This document shows positions 1 through 8,415 of a stretch of DNA of 40,922 nucleotides, one piece after another. The position numbers were made by a program, and so were the translations under genes. Location of the stretch: contig BPIQ01000004.1 of the NCBI GenBank assembly GCA_026004195.1, positions 1 to 40,922 of the forward strand. Direction: 5' to 3'. Under the pieces are notes generated by a model that saw nothing but the letters and a program-made list of their open reading frames with translations, did no database searches and was not told the DNA's origin. Numbering within the stretch: the first letter of the stretch is position 1; each line of letters opens with the position of its first letter. Source of the DNA: Candidatus Binatia bacterium (GTDB lineage: Bacteria; Desulfobacterota; Binatia; HRBIN30; BPIQ01).

Positions 1-33
1 AGGCGTGGCTTGAACCAAGCTTTCGATTTTTGG

Positions 34-83
34 AATTAGCATTCGAGAATACGACTTGTCAATCGGTAAATCGAATGGTAATT
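34..83. repeat. 13-bp inverted repeat over the TetR promoter
   Basis: The arm at 34-46 (AATTAGCATTCGA) and the arm at 71-83 (TCGAATGGTAATT) are reverse complements at 12 of 13 positions, separated by 24 nt. The right arm overlaps the proposed -10 element and the spacer contains the proposed -35. It could be an operator pair for the TetR-family product encoded just downstream, or a hairpin. The match is seen directly; the operator role is inference. Confidence 0.5.
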
Positions 84-84
84 T
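56..84 (+). promoter_or_regulatory. Putative sigma70-type promoter, leaderless, for the TetR gene
   Basis: TTGTCA at 56-61 (5/6 to TTGACA), a 17-nt spacer, then TAATTT at 79-84. Only 6 nt separate the -10-like hexamer from the GTG start at 91, and no Shine-Dalgarno sequence is present. The transcript would therefore begin at or next to the start codon. The surrounding 90 bp are much more AT-rich than the rest of the window. Confidence 0.4.
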
Positions 85-90
85 TCTCCC

Positions 91-768
91 GTGCGCTCCA
101 GGCGAAAACCCCGCGAAGACGTCCGCCGGGCTCGGAACATCGTGTACCGGCGCCACATTTTCGCCGCCGCAGAAGAGGTCTTCGCCGAACACGGGTTCGA
201 GGCGGCCCGAGTGCAGGACATCGCCCGCAGGGCCGGGCTTTCCATGGGGACGATCTACGCGATCTTCCCGAGCAAGACGGACCTCTGGCGCGAGCTCTTA
301 CGGGAACGCGGCCAGGAGATCCTGGAGCTCGCGCGGGCGAACGTAGCGCGAGCGGCTTCGCCCGAAGACGCCCTCGACGCGCTCATCGAGACCTACACGA
401 CCTACTTCGTCGAGCATCCGAACTTCCTCCGCATGCACCTCCGGGAGGGCACCGCGTGGGTTTCGAGCCCCTCGCCCGAAAATCCCGTGCGAACCCAGCA
501 CTGGAAGGAAATCCACGCGCTTCAGGCGGAGGTGTTCCGCCGCGGGATCGAAGCCGGGGTCTTCGTTCGCGAGGACCCGGCCTTCCTCGCGAAGACGTTC
601 TCGGCGATGGATCAAGCACTTCTCGCCGACTGGGTGGAGCGCGGGATGAAAGACACCCGGCCCCGGCTCGTCGAGCGTTTTCGTGCGGTAGTTCGCCGGG
701 CCTTTTTCCGGAACCCCGGGGAAGATTCCGCGGGCGAAACGGCCTCGCCCCCGAGCTCCGAAGCCTAG
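91..768 (+). CDS. TetR/AcrR-family transcriptional regulator
   Basis: A 225-residue one-component repressor of the TetR family. The N-terminal helix-turn-helix lies at about residues 20-68 and ends in the typical GLSMGTIYAIFPSKTDL recognition-helix pattern. The remaining all-helical ligand domain is not specific enough to name an effector. I chose the GTG at 91 because the domain begins about 20 residues later and an AT-rich promoter with an inverted repeat sits directly in front of it. The gene converges on the pyruvate dehydrogenase gene and the two stop codons share the tetranucleotide CTAG at 765-768. Nothing lies upstream within the window, so its target is unknown; autoregulation through the 34-83 repeat is the simplest guess. 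Confidence 0.88.
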   Translation: MRSRRKPREDVRRARNIVYRRHIFAAAEEVFAEHGFEAARVQDIARRAGLSMGTIYAIFPSKTDLWRELLRERGQEILELARANVARAASPEDALDALIETYTTYFVEHPNFLRMHLREGTAWVSSPSPENPVRTQHWKEIHALQAEVFRRGIEAGVFVREDPAFLAKTFSAMDQALLADWVERGMKDTRPRLVERFRAVVRRAFFRNPGEDSAGETASPPSSEA

Positions 769-3432
769 GAACGGGCGGGGTCCGGCTTTTCCGGGTCGAT
801 CCCGAAATCGCGGATCGCCGCCTCGACGACGCGAACCGGCACGGCTTCGCGCTGCGCGAGTTCGTAGAGCGCCGCGACGGCGATGCACTCCGCGTCCACC
901 TCGAAGAACCGGCGCAGCGTCTCCCGCGTCTCGCTGCGACCGAAGCCGTCCGTACCGAGAGCATGAAGCCCCGCGGGCACGAAAGGCGCGATCTGGTCGG
1001 CCACGATTTTCATGTAGTCCGTCGCGGCCACGACCGGGAAGGGCTCGTCGAGGAGCAGCCGCGTGACGTAGGGGAGCCTCGGCTTTTCCGTGGGGTGCAG
1101 CATGTTCCAGCGCACCGCAGCCAGGGCGTCGCGGCGAAGCTCCGTGTAGCTCGTCACGCTCCACACCTCGGCCGCCACCCCTCGCTCGGCGAGAAGCTTC
1201 TGGGCGCGAAGAGCCTCGTTGAGCATGGCCCCGCTCCCGAAAAGATGCACCCTGGGACCGCGGACGCCCTCGGGAGCCGGGCGGAGCTTGTACATCCCCC
1301 GGAGGATGCCCTCCTCCACCCCTTCGGGGATAGGCGGGTGCACCCAGGGTTCGTTCATCATCGTGAGGTAGTAGAAGCAGTCCTCCTGGTCCCGGTACAT
1401 CCGGCGGATTCCGTCCTCCACGATGACGGCGATCTCGTACGCGTAGGCCGGGTCGTAAGCACGCACCGTGGGCACGACGCTCATGAGCACGTGGCTGTGC
1501 CCGTCCTGATGCTGGAGCCCTTCTCCCGCGAGCGTCGTCCTGCCCGCCGTGCAGCCCACGAGAAAGCCGCGACCCCGCGCGTCCGCGAACTGCCAGATGA
1601 GGTCACCGACACGCTGGTAGCCGAACATCGAGTAGAAAAGGTAGAAGGGAATCGTGTTCACCCCCAGGGCGGCGTAGCCCGTTCCGGCCGCGGTCGTCGA
1701 AGCCATCGCCCCGGCCTCCGTGATCCCTTCCATCAGGAGCTGGCCGTCTTTCGCCTCCCGGTAGTACGCCACGATGTCCGAGTCGACGGGCTCGTACTTC
1801 TGCCCCTGGGCGGAATAGATCCCGAACTTCCGGAAGAGGGAGTCCATCCCGAACGTGCGGGCTTCGTCGGGGACGATGGGGACGACGAGCTTGCCGATCG
1901 TCTCGTCGCTCATGAGTCGACGCAGCAGCGTGACGAAGACCTGCGTCGTCGCCACGGCCCGACCTCCGCTTCCCGCCCGGAATTCCTCGAAGACTTTTCT
2001 CGGTACGACCGGGAGTGGCTTGGCCCGCACCACCCGGCGCGGTACGAACCCCCGCAGCGCGGCACGCCTCTCCTTCAGGTACTGGATCTCCTCGCTGTCT
2101 TCGGCAGGGCCGGTAGAAAGGCATGTCCGCGAGTTCCCGGTCCGTGACGGGGATGCCGCACCGGTCGCGGAACTCGCGCAGCTCCTTCTCGCTGAGCTTT
2201 TTCGCCTGATGGGAGATGTTCCGGCCTTCGCTCGCCGGGCCGAGCATGTAGCCCTTGATCGTCTTGGCGAGGATGACCGTCGGCGCCCCGGAGTACTCCA
2301 CGGCGACCTTGTACGCCGCGTAGATCTTCTCGGGGTCGTGCCCGCCCCGACGGAGCCGACGGAGCTTCTGGTCCGTGAGGTCGGCGACGAGCGCACGGAG
2401 CTGGGGTTCGGGACCGAAGAAGTGCTCCCGGATGTACGCGCCGGATTCCACCGTGTACTTCTGGTACTGCCCGTCGACCGTCTCGTTCATCCGCTTGACC
2501 AGGAGTCCCTCGGTATCGCGCGCGAGGAGGGGATCCCAGTCGCTGCCCCAGATGACCTTGATGACGTTCCAGCCGGCCCCGCGGAACGCGGCTTCGAGTT
2601 CCTGGATGATCTTCCCGTTGCCTCGCACGGGCCCGTCGAGCCGCTGGAGGTTGCAGTTCACGACCCAGATGAGGTTGTCGAGCTGCTCGCGGGAGGCCAG
2701 CGTGATGGCACCCATGCTCTCGGGTTCGTCCATCTCGCCGTCGCCCAGAAACGCCCAGACCCGGCACTGCGAGGTGTCGGCGAGCCCTCGGGCGTGCAGG
2801 TAGCGGAGAAAACGAGCCTGGTAGATCGAGCAGATGGGACTGAGGCCCATCGACACCGTCGGCCACTCCCAGAAGTGCGGCATGAGCCAGGGGTGCGGAT
2901 ACGAGGAGAGCCCCCCTCCCGGTGCGAGTTCGCGCCGGAAGTTGGCGAGTTGCTGCTCGGTCAGCCTACCCTCGAGAAAGGCCCGGGCATAGATGCCCGG
3001 AGCGGCGTGGCCCTGGAAGTAGAGGAAGTCCCCGGCCGCCTCTTCCGTGTGCGCCCGGAAAAAGTGGTGGAAGCCCACTTCGACGAGCGTGGCGAGAGAG
3101 GCGTAGGTGGAAATGTGGCCGCCGATGCCGCCCGAGTGGGCGTTGGCGCGAACCACCATCATGGCCGCATTCCAGCGGTTCATGTTCCGGATGCGGCGCT
3201 CGATGGCGAGATCGCCCGGATACGGGGGCTGGTCCTCGACGGGGATCGTGTTGACGTAGGGCGTGTTGGCCGCGAACGGGGCCACGACCCCCCGGCGGTA
3301 GCCGTGCTGGATGAGCTGGGCCAGAAGTTGCCGAGCCCTGCGGGGGCCCTCCACGCGAACGAGCTCGTCGAAGGATTCGATCCACTGCGCCGTCTGTTCG
3401 GGCGCCTCGTCGATTTCGGGCATCGGGTCCAT
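765..3432 (-). CDS. aceE: Pyruvate dehydrogenase E1, homodimeric (AceE), interrupted by one frameshift
   Basis: Thiamine-diphosphate E1 that decarboxylates pyruvate and passes the acetyl group to lipoyl-E2. The two pieces together give about 888 residues, the usual length of AceE. The N-terminal piece (3432 down to about 2109) holds the ThDP/Mg site, GDGEMDEP followed about 30 residues later by NCNLQRLDGPVRGN. The C-terminal piece (2105 down to 765) holds DEARTFGMDSLFRKFGIYS, GRTTLAGEGLQHQDGHSH and the DGFGRSETRETLRRFF region. At 2106-2109 the reading strand has CGG CCC TGC, whereas the family pattern needs CGG CCT GCC, so one base is extra in a CCC run. Read literally, the first frame runs on out of phase to 1603. 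No E2 or E3 gene is adjacent. The break may be a sequencing error or a genuine lesion; everything else about the gene looks intact. The start at 3432 is 45 bp after the cyclase gene. Confidence 0.88.
2106..2109 (-). other. Frameshift site in aceE
   Basis: The frame entering from the N-terminal side reads to MPFYRP and then goes out of phase. The frame carrying AEDSEEIQYLKERRAALRG begins at 2105. Removing one C from the CCC run restores one continuous AceE-like protein. I see no classic slippery heptamer or obvious downstream hairpin that would argue for programmed frameshifting. Confidence 0.8.
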
Positions 3433-3441
3433 ATGCGTCGA

Positions 3442-3469
3442 AGGATAACACGCTCCCGGAGGGGGCCAA
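3442..3469 (-). promoter_or_regulatory. Putative promoter for aceE
   Basis: On the minus strand TTGGCC (3469-3464), a 16-nt spacer, and TATCCT (3447-3442, 4/6 to TATAAT). The -10-like hexamer ends 9 nt before the ATG at 3432, so the leader would be nearly absent and there is no Shine-Dalgarno sequence. It lies in the 45-bp gap after the cyclase stop codon. Confidence 0.3.
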
Positions 3470-3477
3470 GACTCGCC

Positions 3478-4398
3478 CTACTTGAGGGCCACGGGGTTCA
3501 GAGGGCTCCCGACCCCGCCCACCACCTTGAGGGCCGGAGCCGAGAAAAAACACTCGTAGCGTCCGTCCGTGGCACAGTCGCGCGCCAGCTCCTCGAGGTC
3601 GAACATCTCGCCGAGCGGCATCCCCATCTCGCGGAGACAGAGGAGGTGGAGCGGCAGGGGACAGGCGGGGTCCTCGAACGGGATCACCTCGACGGCCAGC
3701 GTGTCCGAGGCCACGGCTGCCACGCCCCGCTCGTGCAGCCACTCGGCGCAGTCGATGCCGAGACCCGGCGACTGCCGCATGTAGCCGACGCGATCGCCGT
3801 CCACGGTGAAAACCCGCATGTGGCCCGTCCGAACCAGAAGCACGTCTCCCGACTCCACGCGGACACCCTGGGTTTTTTCGGCGGCTTCGAGGTCCTCGGG
3901 GCGAATCACCGTTCCGGGGGCGAGCCGGTCGACGCCGCGGAGCCGTGCCACGTCGAGCAGAACCCCTCGGGACACCACGGCCGCGCCGAACTTCTCGATT
4001 CCGAGCCTGGCTGCACCGCCGGTCGTGATGCTCGAGGAAGGGTAGCCGTTGTAGAGCTTCCCGCCGTAGTAGGCGTGCGAGAGAGCGTCCCACTGCGTGG
4101 CGCACTGGAGCGGCATCACGACCAGGTCGTCGGCGAAGCGAAACCCTTCCGGGTCGTCGCCGACCCGTCCGTCGATCACGGTCATGAGGTGGAGGGGGTT
4201 GATCCGGCCGCCCTGACCGATCTGCGGCCCCTGCGCTCCGAGCGGAAGCCCGAGGCTGAACACCTTGCCGTCGCGCACGGCTGCGGCAGCCCGGCGAAGA
4301 ACGTCGGGCGTGACGAGGTTGAGCGTACCTCGCTCGTCGTCCTCGCCCCAACGGCCCCAGTTCGACACTTTCCGCGCGATGCTCCGGAGCTTTTCCAT
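3478..4398 (-). CDS. Cyclase-family (kynurenine formamidase-like) metal-dependent hydrolase
   Basis: A 306-residue member of the cyclase fold family (PF04199), whose members include arylformamidases and isatin hydrolases acting on amides or lactams. The family metal motif H-x-G-T-H-x-D-x3-H appears here as LQCATQWDALSH (about residues 97-108): both leading His positions are Gln (Q98, Q102), while D104 and H108 are kept. Many proteins simply called cyclase family carry a similar CGTQWD version, so the substrate cannot be named. I chose the ATG at 4398; an in-frame ATG at 4464 is possible but would add low-complexity residues. The gene is divergent from an amidohydrolase at 4504 and directly upstream of aceE on the same strand. 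Confidence 0.82.
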   Translation of the reverse strand: MEKLRSIARKVSNWGRWGEDDERGTLNLVTPDVLRRAAAAVRDGKVFSLGLPLGAQGPQIGQGGRINPLHLMTVIDGRVGDDPEGFRFADDLVVMPLQCATQWDALSHAYYGGKLYNGYPSSSITTGGAARLGIEKFGAAVVSRGVLLDVARLRGVDRLAPGTVIRPEDLEAAEKTQGVRVESGDVLLVRTGHMRVFTVDGDRVGYMRQSPGLGIDCAEWLHERGVAAVASDTLAVEVIPFEDPACPLPLHLLCLREMGMPLGEMFDLEELARDCATDGRYECFFSAPALKVVGGVGSPLNPVALK

Positions 4399-4405
4399 GC
4401 GGGGA

Positions 4406-4433
4406 CTCGTACCAGAGGCGGGAGAATTCTCAA
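4406..4433 (-). promoter_or_regulatory. Putative leaderless promoter for the cyclase gene
   Basis: On the minus strand TTGAGA (4433-4428, 5/6), a 16-nt spacer and TACGAG (4411-4406). Seven nt separate the -10-like hexamer from the ATG at 4398 and no Shine-Dalgarno sequence precedes it. Confidence 0.33.
4422..4431. promoter_or_regulatory. Perfect 10-bp palindrome GAGAATTCTC between divergent genes
   Basis: A fully symmetric 10-mer located in the 105-bp divergent gap between the cyclase gene and the amidohydrolase gene. It overlaps the -35 region proposed for the cyclase. It could be a shared operator; that is inference from position only. Confidence 0.3.
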
Positions 4434-4503
4434 GGGAAATCCGCCCTTTTCCGGCGAACGGCATTGGGCTAGAAGAGAGCGAGAACGAGCAAGGAGAGGA
4501 CTC

Positions 4504-6237
4504 ATGAAGCCCGACCTCGTGATCCGCGGCGGACTTCTCGTCGACGGCACGGGTGCCTCCCCGCGGGAGACCGACGTCGTCGTCACAGGGGGCAGGATCG
4601 TCTCGACCGAACGCTTCGGCGGGGAAGCGCGGGACGTTCTCGACGCCCGAGGATGCATCGTCACGCCCGGCTTCGTCGACATCCACACGCACCTCGACGC
4701 GCAAATCCTCTGGGATCCTCTCGCTACCCCGTCCACACTCCACGGCGTCACGACGGTGGTCGTGGGGAACTGCGGCGTGGGGTTCGCCCCGTGCCGACCC
4801 GAGGACCGGGAGTTTCTCATGTTCCTCATGGAAGGGGTCGAAGACATCCCGCGTTCGGCGATGCAGCAAGGAATGGAGTGGGGATGGGTGACCTTTCCGG
4901 AGTACCTGGATTTCCTCGAGCGACGTCCGCTCGGCCCCAACCTGGCAGCCCACCTGAGCCACGCGCCGCTCCGGATCTTCGTGATGGGCGAGCGTGGAGC
5001 GACGGACGCGGAGCCCGACGAGCGAGAACTCGCGGCGATGCGCGCCTGCGTGCGCGAAGCCCTCGAGGCGGGAGCGGTCGGATTCTCGACGGGCCGCACG
5101 ACCATGCACCGCACCCCTGCCTGGGACCCCGTTCCGGGAACGTTCGCGAGCCGCCGGGAACTCGAAACACTCCTCGACGGCATGAGGGAAGCGGGCAGGG
5201 GAGTGTTCGAGCTCGTACCCTACGGGGCTGCCGGAGAGGACCCCGACGGCCTCGAGCGGGAATTCGAGTGGCTCTTCGACCTCTCGCGGCGGCACGGGCG
5301 GCCCACGAGCCTGGCCCTCGTGCAGGTCCTTGCGTATCCCGACCGCTGGGAACGAGCTTTCGAGCGCATCGACGCGGAGCAAGCTCCGGTCTTCCCGCAG
5401 GTCGCCGTGCGCTCGGTGGGGCTTCTCCTGAGTTTTCGCACGGCGCTTTCGCCGCTGCTCCTCTTTCCGGCCGCGTCCGAGCTACTCGGAAAACCCACCG
5501 AGGAGGTGGCCCGAGCCCTGCAGGACGAAGGGCTCCGAACTCGTCTCGCGGAGAGCCTCGGGGACGGCGACGCCCCCATCCTCGGGGGCCTCGCAAGACT
5601 CGAGAACGTCTTCTTTCTCGAGGGCGACGGAGTGAAGGCCTACGAGACGAAGCCCGAGCGCAGCGTCGTGGCGCAGGCGAAAGCCTCGGGAGTATCCCCC
5701 GGAGAGTTCCTGCTCCGTCGATTCCTCGAGCGGAACCTCGACGGGTTTCTCCTCCTCCCGCTCTACAACCCGGACCTCGACGCCGTGGCCACGATGCTGC
5801 GGCACCCCCGTTCCACGATCGGTCTCGGCGACGCGGGAGCGCACACCACCCAGACCAGCGACGCGAGCTTCCCCACGTTTCTCCTCGCTTACTGGGTGCG
5901 CGAGAGGAAACTCCTCTCGCTCGAGCATGCCGTGCGGAAGCTCACTTCCGAGCCCGCGCGGCTCTGGGGAATCACGGATCGGGGCACGGTGGAGCCCGGG
6001 AAAGCCGCCGACCTCGACGTGATCGACGTCGAACGGCTCGACCTTCGCCTACCGGAGGTACGGCACGAGTTTCCGGGCGGCGCCGCGCACCTCGTGCAAG
6101 AAGCCACGGGCTACGTGGCCACGATCGTCAACGGGGAGGTCGTCGTCCGCGAAGGCCGGCCTACCGGCGCGTTGCCCGGTCGGCTCCTGCGAGGCGGCCG
6201 GAGTCAAGGGACGAGCCACTCGACCTCGAACCCGTGA
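4504..6237 (+). CDS. Amidohydrolase, N-acyl-D-amino-acid deacylase type
   Basis: A 577-residue TIM-barrel amidohydrolase of the D-aminoacylase/dihydroorotase branch, expected to hydrolyse an N-acyl amide or cyclic amide in the cytoplasm. The metal HxH is in DIHTHLDAQ (H61, H63), and the Cys of GVTTVVVGNCG (C90) matches the metal-binding Cys of D-aminoacylases. The C-terminal Asp is in GLGDAGAHT, and the sequence closes with the composite beta domain (GTVEPGKAADLDVIDVERL). The start at 4504 has a strong AAGGAGAGGA ribosome site 3 nt upstream. It is divergent from the cyclase-family hydrolase, and the pair could act in one catabolic route. Its last 34 bp overlap the convergent DUF2332 gene. A clear paralog lies at 28193-29893. 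The substrate is unknown. Confidence 0.88.
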   Translation: MKPDLVIRGGLLVDGTGASPRETDVVVTGGRIVSTERFGGEARDVLDARGCIVTPGFVDIHTHLDAQILWDPLATPSTLHGVTTVVVGNCGVGFAPCRPEDREFLMFLMEGVEDIPRSAMQQGMEWGWVTFPEYLDFLERRPLGPNLAAHLSHAPLRIFVMGERGATDAEPDERELAAMRACVREALEAGAVGFSTGRTTMHRTPAWDPVPGTFASRRELETLLDGMREAGRGVFELVPYGAAGEDPDGLEREFEWLFDLSRRHGRPTSLALVQVLAYPDRWERAFERIDAEQAPVFPQVAVRSVGLLLSFRTALSPLLLFPAASELLGKPTEEVARALQDEGLRTRLAESLGDGDAPILGGLARLENVFFLEGDGVKAYETKPERSVVAQAKASGVSPGEFLLRRFLERNLDGFLLLPLYNPDLDAVATMLRHPRSTIGLGDAGAHTTQTSDASFPTFLLAYWVRERKLLSLEHAVRKLTSEPARLWGITDRGTVEPGKAADLDVIDVERLDLRLPEVRHEFPGGAAHLVQEATGYVATIVNGEVVVREGRPTGALPGRLLRGGRSQGTSHSTSNP

Positions 6238-7283
6238 GGGTGGGCGCGGGCGAGCGTTTTCTCCTCTCCGCCCGGCCAGAACGTACAGAGTAGGTCCGGC
6301 CGCTCGCTCGTGAAATGCTCGAGCCGGAGCCAGGCCAGAGGTGCCGATGCCGAAGCTTCGGACGCGGCCCGGGCCAGAATTTCCGCGATCTTTTGCCGCT
6401 CCTCTTCGCCGAGATACCACCACACGATCGAATGGTAGACGACGGTCGCGAGACCCCGTGGAAGCGGGAGCAGCACCCGAGACAGCCACTGCGAGCCCGG
6501 GGCTTTTTCGACCGCTGGTGGGTTCGCCGAAGCGTGCGCGATCGCAGCGCGGAGGACGGAAAATCGCTCGACCTGGTCCGGCCACACGAAGGACTCGAGC
6601 CGCAGCCGCGCCGCCGGATCCCGCAGGTCGACGGGTGCCGGATCGCAACCCGCCCGTGCGGCGACTTCCACGCGGCTTTCGAGCGGAGGCGGAGGCCCCG
6701 CCCACCTGGCCGTAAGACGCACGCTCGAGGCAGGGTCTCCCCAGCGGTAGGGGCCCAGTTCGTAGCGGTAGCGATCCCACCAGAGGTTGAGGCCCGCGCT
6801 CGCTCCGATCTCGAGACAACGCAGGGGGAGCCGCGTCCGACGAGCGATTTCCAGGAACCCGCCGAGGAGCGCGGCCGAACGCCCGACCTCGTTGGTCTGG
6901 ACCGGCTCCCGAATCTTGCGCCGGAGAAACTCGACGTTCCTGCCGACGCAGTCGAGAAAAGCCTCCTCGACCCCTTCTCCCGGTCCGCCACCCGCCGAGG
7001 GAAAAAACCGGGCCAGTTCTTTCTCTTCTCCCGAGAGCACGAGCGCGTGTACACCGCCCAGAAGCCTGAGAACGACGGCCTGCGCCATCGCATGCCCGCT
7101 CCACCCCTCGAAGACGCGGGCGACCGCACCCCCGCGGACGAAGTCGGCGAGCGCGCAGCGGAGCAGCCGCTCGTAAAGCGGCGAGCCCAGGACCCCGCAG
7201 AAGTGCGCCTGGAGCTCGAACGCTTCGCGCACGCCCTCGGGGGGCGGGGGGAGACTCACGCTTCGCCTCGCCGCTCGGCCCAC
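6204..7283 (-). CDS. DUF2332 family protein, SAM-methyltransferase-like
   Basis: A 359-residue protein recognisable as DUF2332. The signature is LRCLEIGASAGLNLWWDRY at about residues 154-172, which looks like the glycine-rich SAM-binding motif I of class I methyltransferases. The family has no established reaction to my knowledge. The last gene of the minus-strand run that begins with a TetR gene at 10181, it starts 28 bp after the di-iron protein. The GTG at 7283 was taken as the start; an in-frame GTG at 7259 is almost as plausible. The 3' end overlaps the convergent amidohydrolase by 34 bp. Assigning it a methylation role is inference from the motif. Confidence 0.8.
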   Translation of the reverse strand: MGRAARRSVSLPPPPEGVREAFELQAHFCGVLGSPLYERLLRCALADFVRGGAVARVFEGWSGHAMAQAVVLRLLGGVHALVLSGEEKELARFFPSAGGGPGEGVEEAFLDCVGRNVEFLRRKIREPVQTNEVGRSAALLGGFLEIARRTRLPLRCLEIGASAGLNLWWDRYRYELGPYRWGDPASSVRLTARWAGPPPPLESRVEVAARAGCDPAPVDLRDPAARLRLESFVWPDQVERFSVLRAAIAHASANPPAVEKAPGSQWLSRVLLPLPRGLATVVYHSIVWWYLGEEERQKIAEILARAASEASASAPLAWLRLEHFTSERPDLLCTFWPGGEEKTLARAHPHGFEVEWLVP

Positions 7284-7311
7284 TCCGCCGGGAGGCAGGG
7301 CCGGGCAGCCC

Positions 7312-8415
7312 TCACGAGCCGAACTCGCTGAGAACCCAGGTCGCCGTGTCCTCGGGAAGGTCGGGGACGAGCTCGAGAAACTCCTCCACCGTCTCGCCCA
7401 CGAGCTTCGAGCTCAGGTTCGCCGCGAGAAACTCGTGGAAGTGGGCCGCTACCCGTTCGCTCAGAAGACCACAGCGCCGGAGCGTCGGAATCACGAACCC
7501 CTGCACGGGACCGAGCCGGCGTCCCCTGGGAACGGACTCGACGATCTCGTCTCTTTCTCTCTGGAGCGACTGGAGAAGCTCGGCGGCGTCGATGCCCGCC
7601 TCCGCCCAGACCGCGAGCATGTGTGCGAGAAAGGCCTGCTGGTTCCGGTTGTCGATGAGCGTCCGCGCCGCCTCCAGCGCGAAGTCCTCGAGTTCGCGCC
7701 GGTGCGCGTCGTCGAGACAGGGGACGCAGCGCTGGATGTACTGGACTCCGTAGGCGTGGTGACGTGACTCGTCCCGGGCCACGTAGGTGAGGATGTCCTT
7801 GAGGAGGGGCTCCCGCGTGAGGTTCCGCATTTCCCGGAAACTGTAGAGGGCGAGCCCTTCCACCACGATTTGCATCCCGACGAGTTTTTTCATCCAGTCG
7901 TCGGTCTCGAGCGTCGCGTCGAGGATCCGCTTGAGCGGCGGTGCGATCGGCCGGACCTCGTCGAGCTTCTTGATGTACTTCGAGAACACTTCCACGTGAC
8001 GCGCCTCGTCCATCGTCTGCGTGGCGGCGTAGAACTTCGCGTCCGTGTGGGGCACGGCGTTGACGAGTTGTGCGGCCACCATGAGAGCGCCCTGCTCCCC
8101 GTGCAGAAAGTTGCTCAGCCGGAAGCTGGCCGTGCGCCGCGTCAGCTCCCAGACCGTTTCTTGCGGGAGCGACCTCCAGTAGGAACACTTCTCGATCGGG
8201 ATCGCGGCACCGAGCGGTGTGCTGGCGAACTTCTCGAGGTCGATCGGGCGATCCCAGTCGATGTCCCGCTCGGCGACCCACTGGGCTTCGGCCGCCTTCA
8301 CGTAGAGGTTCCTGAGCTCTTCGACCTCCGGGTCGTAGTTCCACTGGTAGACGACCTTCATGGCCGTCTGGAAACCCGGCTCTTGCGTGGGCGTTTCGAG
8401 AGTGAACTCGCTCAT
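7312..8415 (-). CDS. Di-iron carboxylate protein, ferritin-like/R2-like
   Basis: A 367-residue four-helix-bundle protein with a complete di-iron ligand pattern: E107 (HGEQGAL), E137 and H140 (MDEARHVEVF), E186 (VVEGLALYSF), E216 and H219 (DESRHHAYG). This E, ExxH, E, ExxH order is that of ribonucleotide reductase R2-like and AurF-like oxygenases, so an oxidase, N-oxygenase or desaturase-like activity is likely, but the substrate is unknown. The ATG at 8415 overlaps the stop codon of the FadR-type regulator (ATGA), with a GGGAGGTC ribosome site inside that gene, so the two are translationally coupled. The ferredoxin gene in the same run could supply electrons. Calling it a ribonucleotide reductase would be wrong on length and context. 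Confidence 0.82.
   Translation of the reverse strand: MSEFTLETPTQEPGFQTAMKVVYQWNYDPEVEELRNLYVKAAEAQWVAERDIDWDRPIDLEKFASTPLGAAIPIEKCSYWRSLPQETVWELTRRTASFRLSNFLHGEQGALMVAAQLVNAVPHTDAKFYAATQTMDEARHVEVFSKYIKKLDEVRPIAPPLKRILDATLETDDWMKKLVGMQIVVEGLALYSFREMRNLTREPLLKDILTYVARDESRHHAYGVQYIQRCVPCLDDAHRRELEDFALEAARTLIDNRNQQAFLAHMLAVWAEAGIDAAELLQSLQRERDEIVESVPRGRRLGPVQGFVIPTLRRCGLLSERVAAHFHEFLAANLSSKLVGETVEEFLELVPDLPEDTATWVLSEFGS

Noticed and set aside
2090-2125. Programmed frameshifting in aceE
   Set aside because: No slippery heptamer or stimulatory structure is visible, and no AceE is known to need one; an indel is simpler.
30-2147. Very long plus-strand open frame across the TetR and aceE genes
   Set aside because: It is Arg/Pro/His-rich, lacks any family motif and runs antisense to aceE. 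High GC removes stop codons from shadow frames.
7312-8415. Ribonucleotide reductase beta subunit
   Set aside because: The di-iron ligands fit, but the length, surrounding motifs and lack of an alpha subunit do not; a broader R2-like/ferritin-like label is safer.
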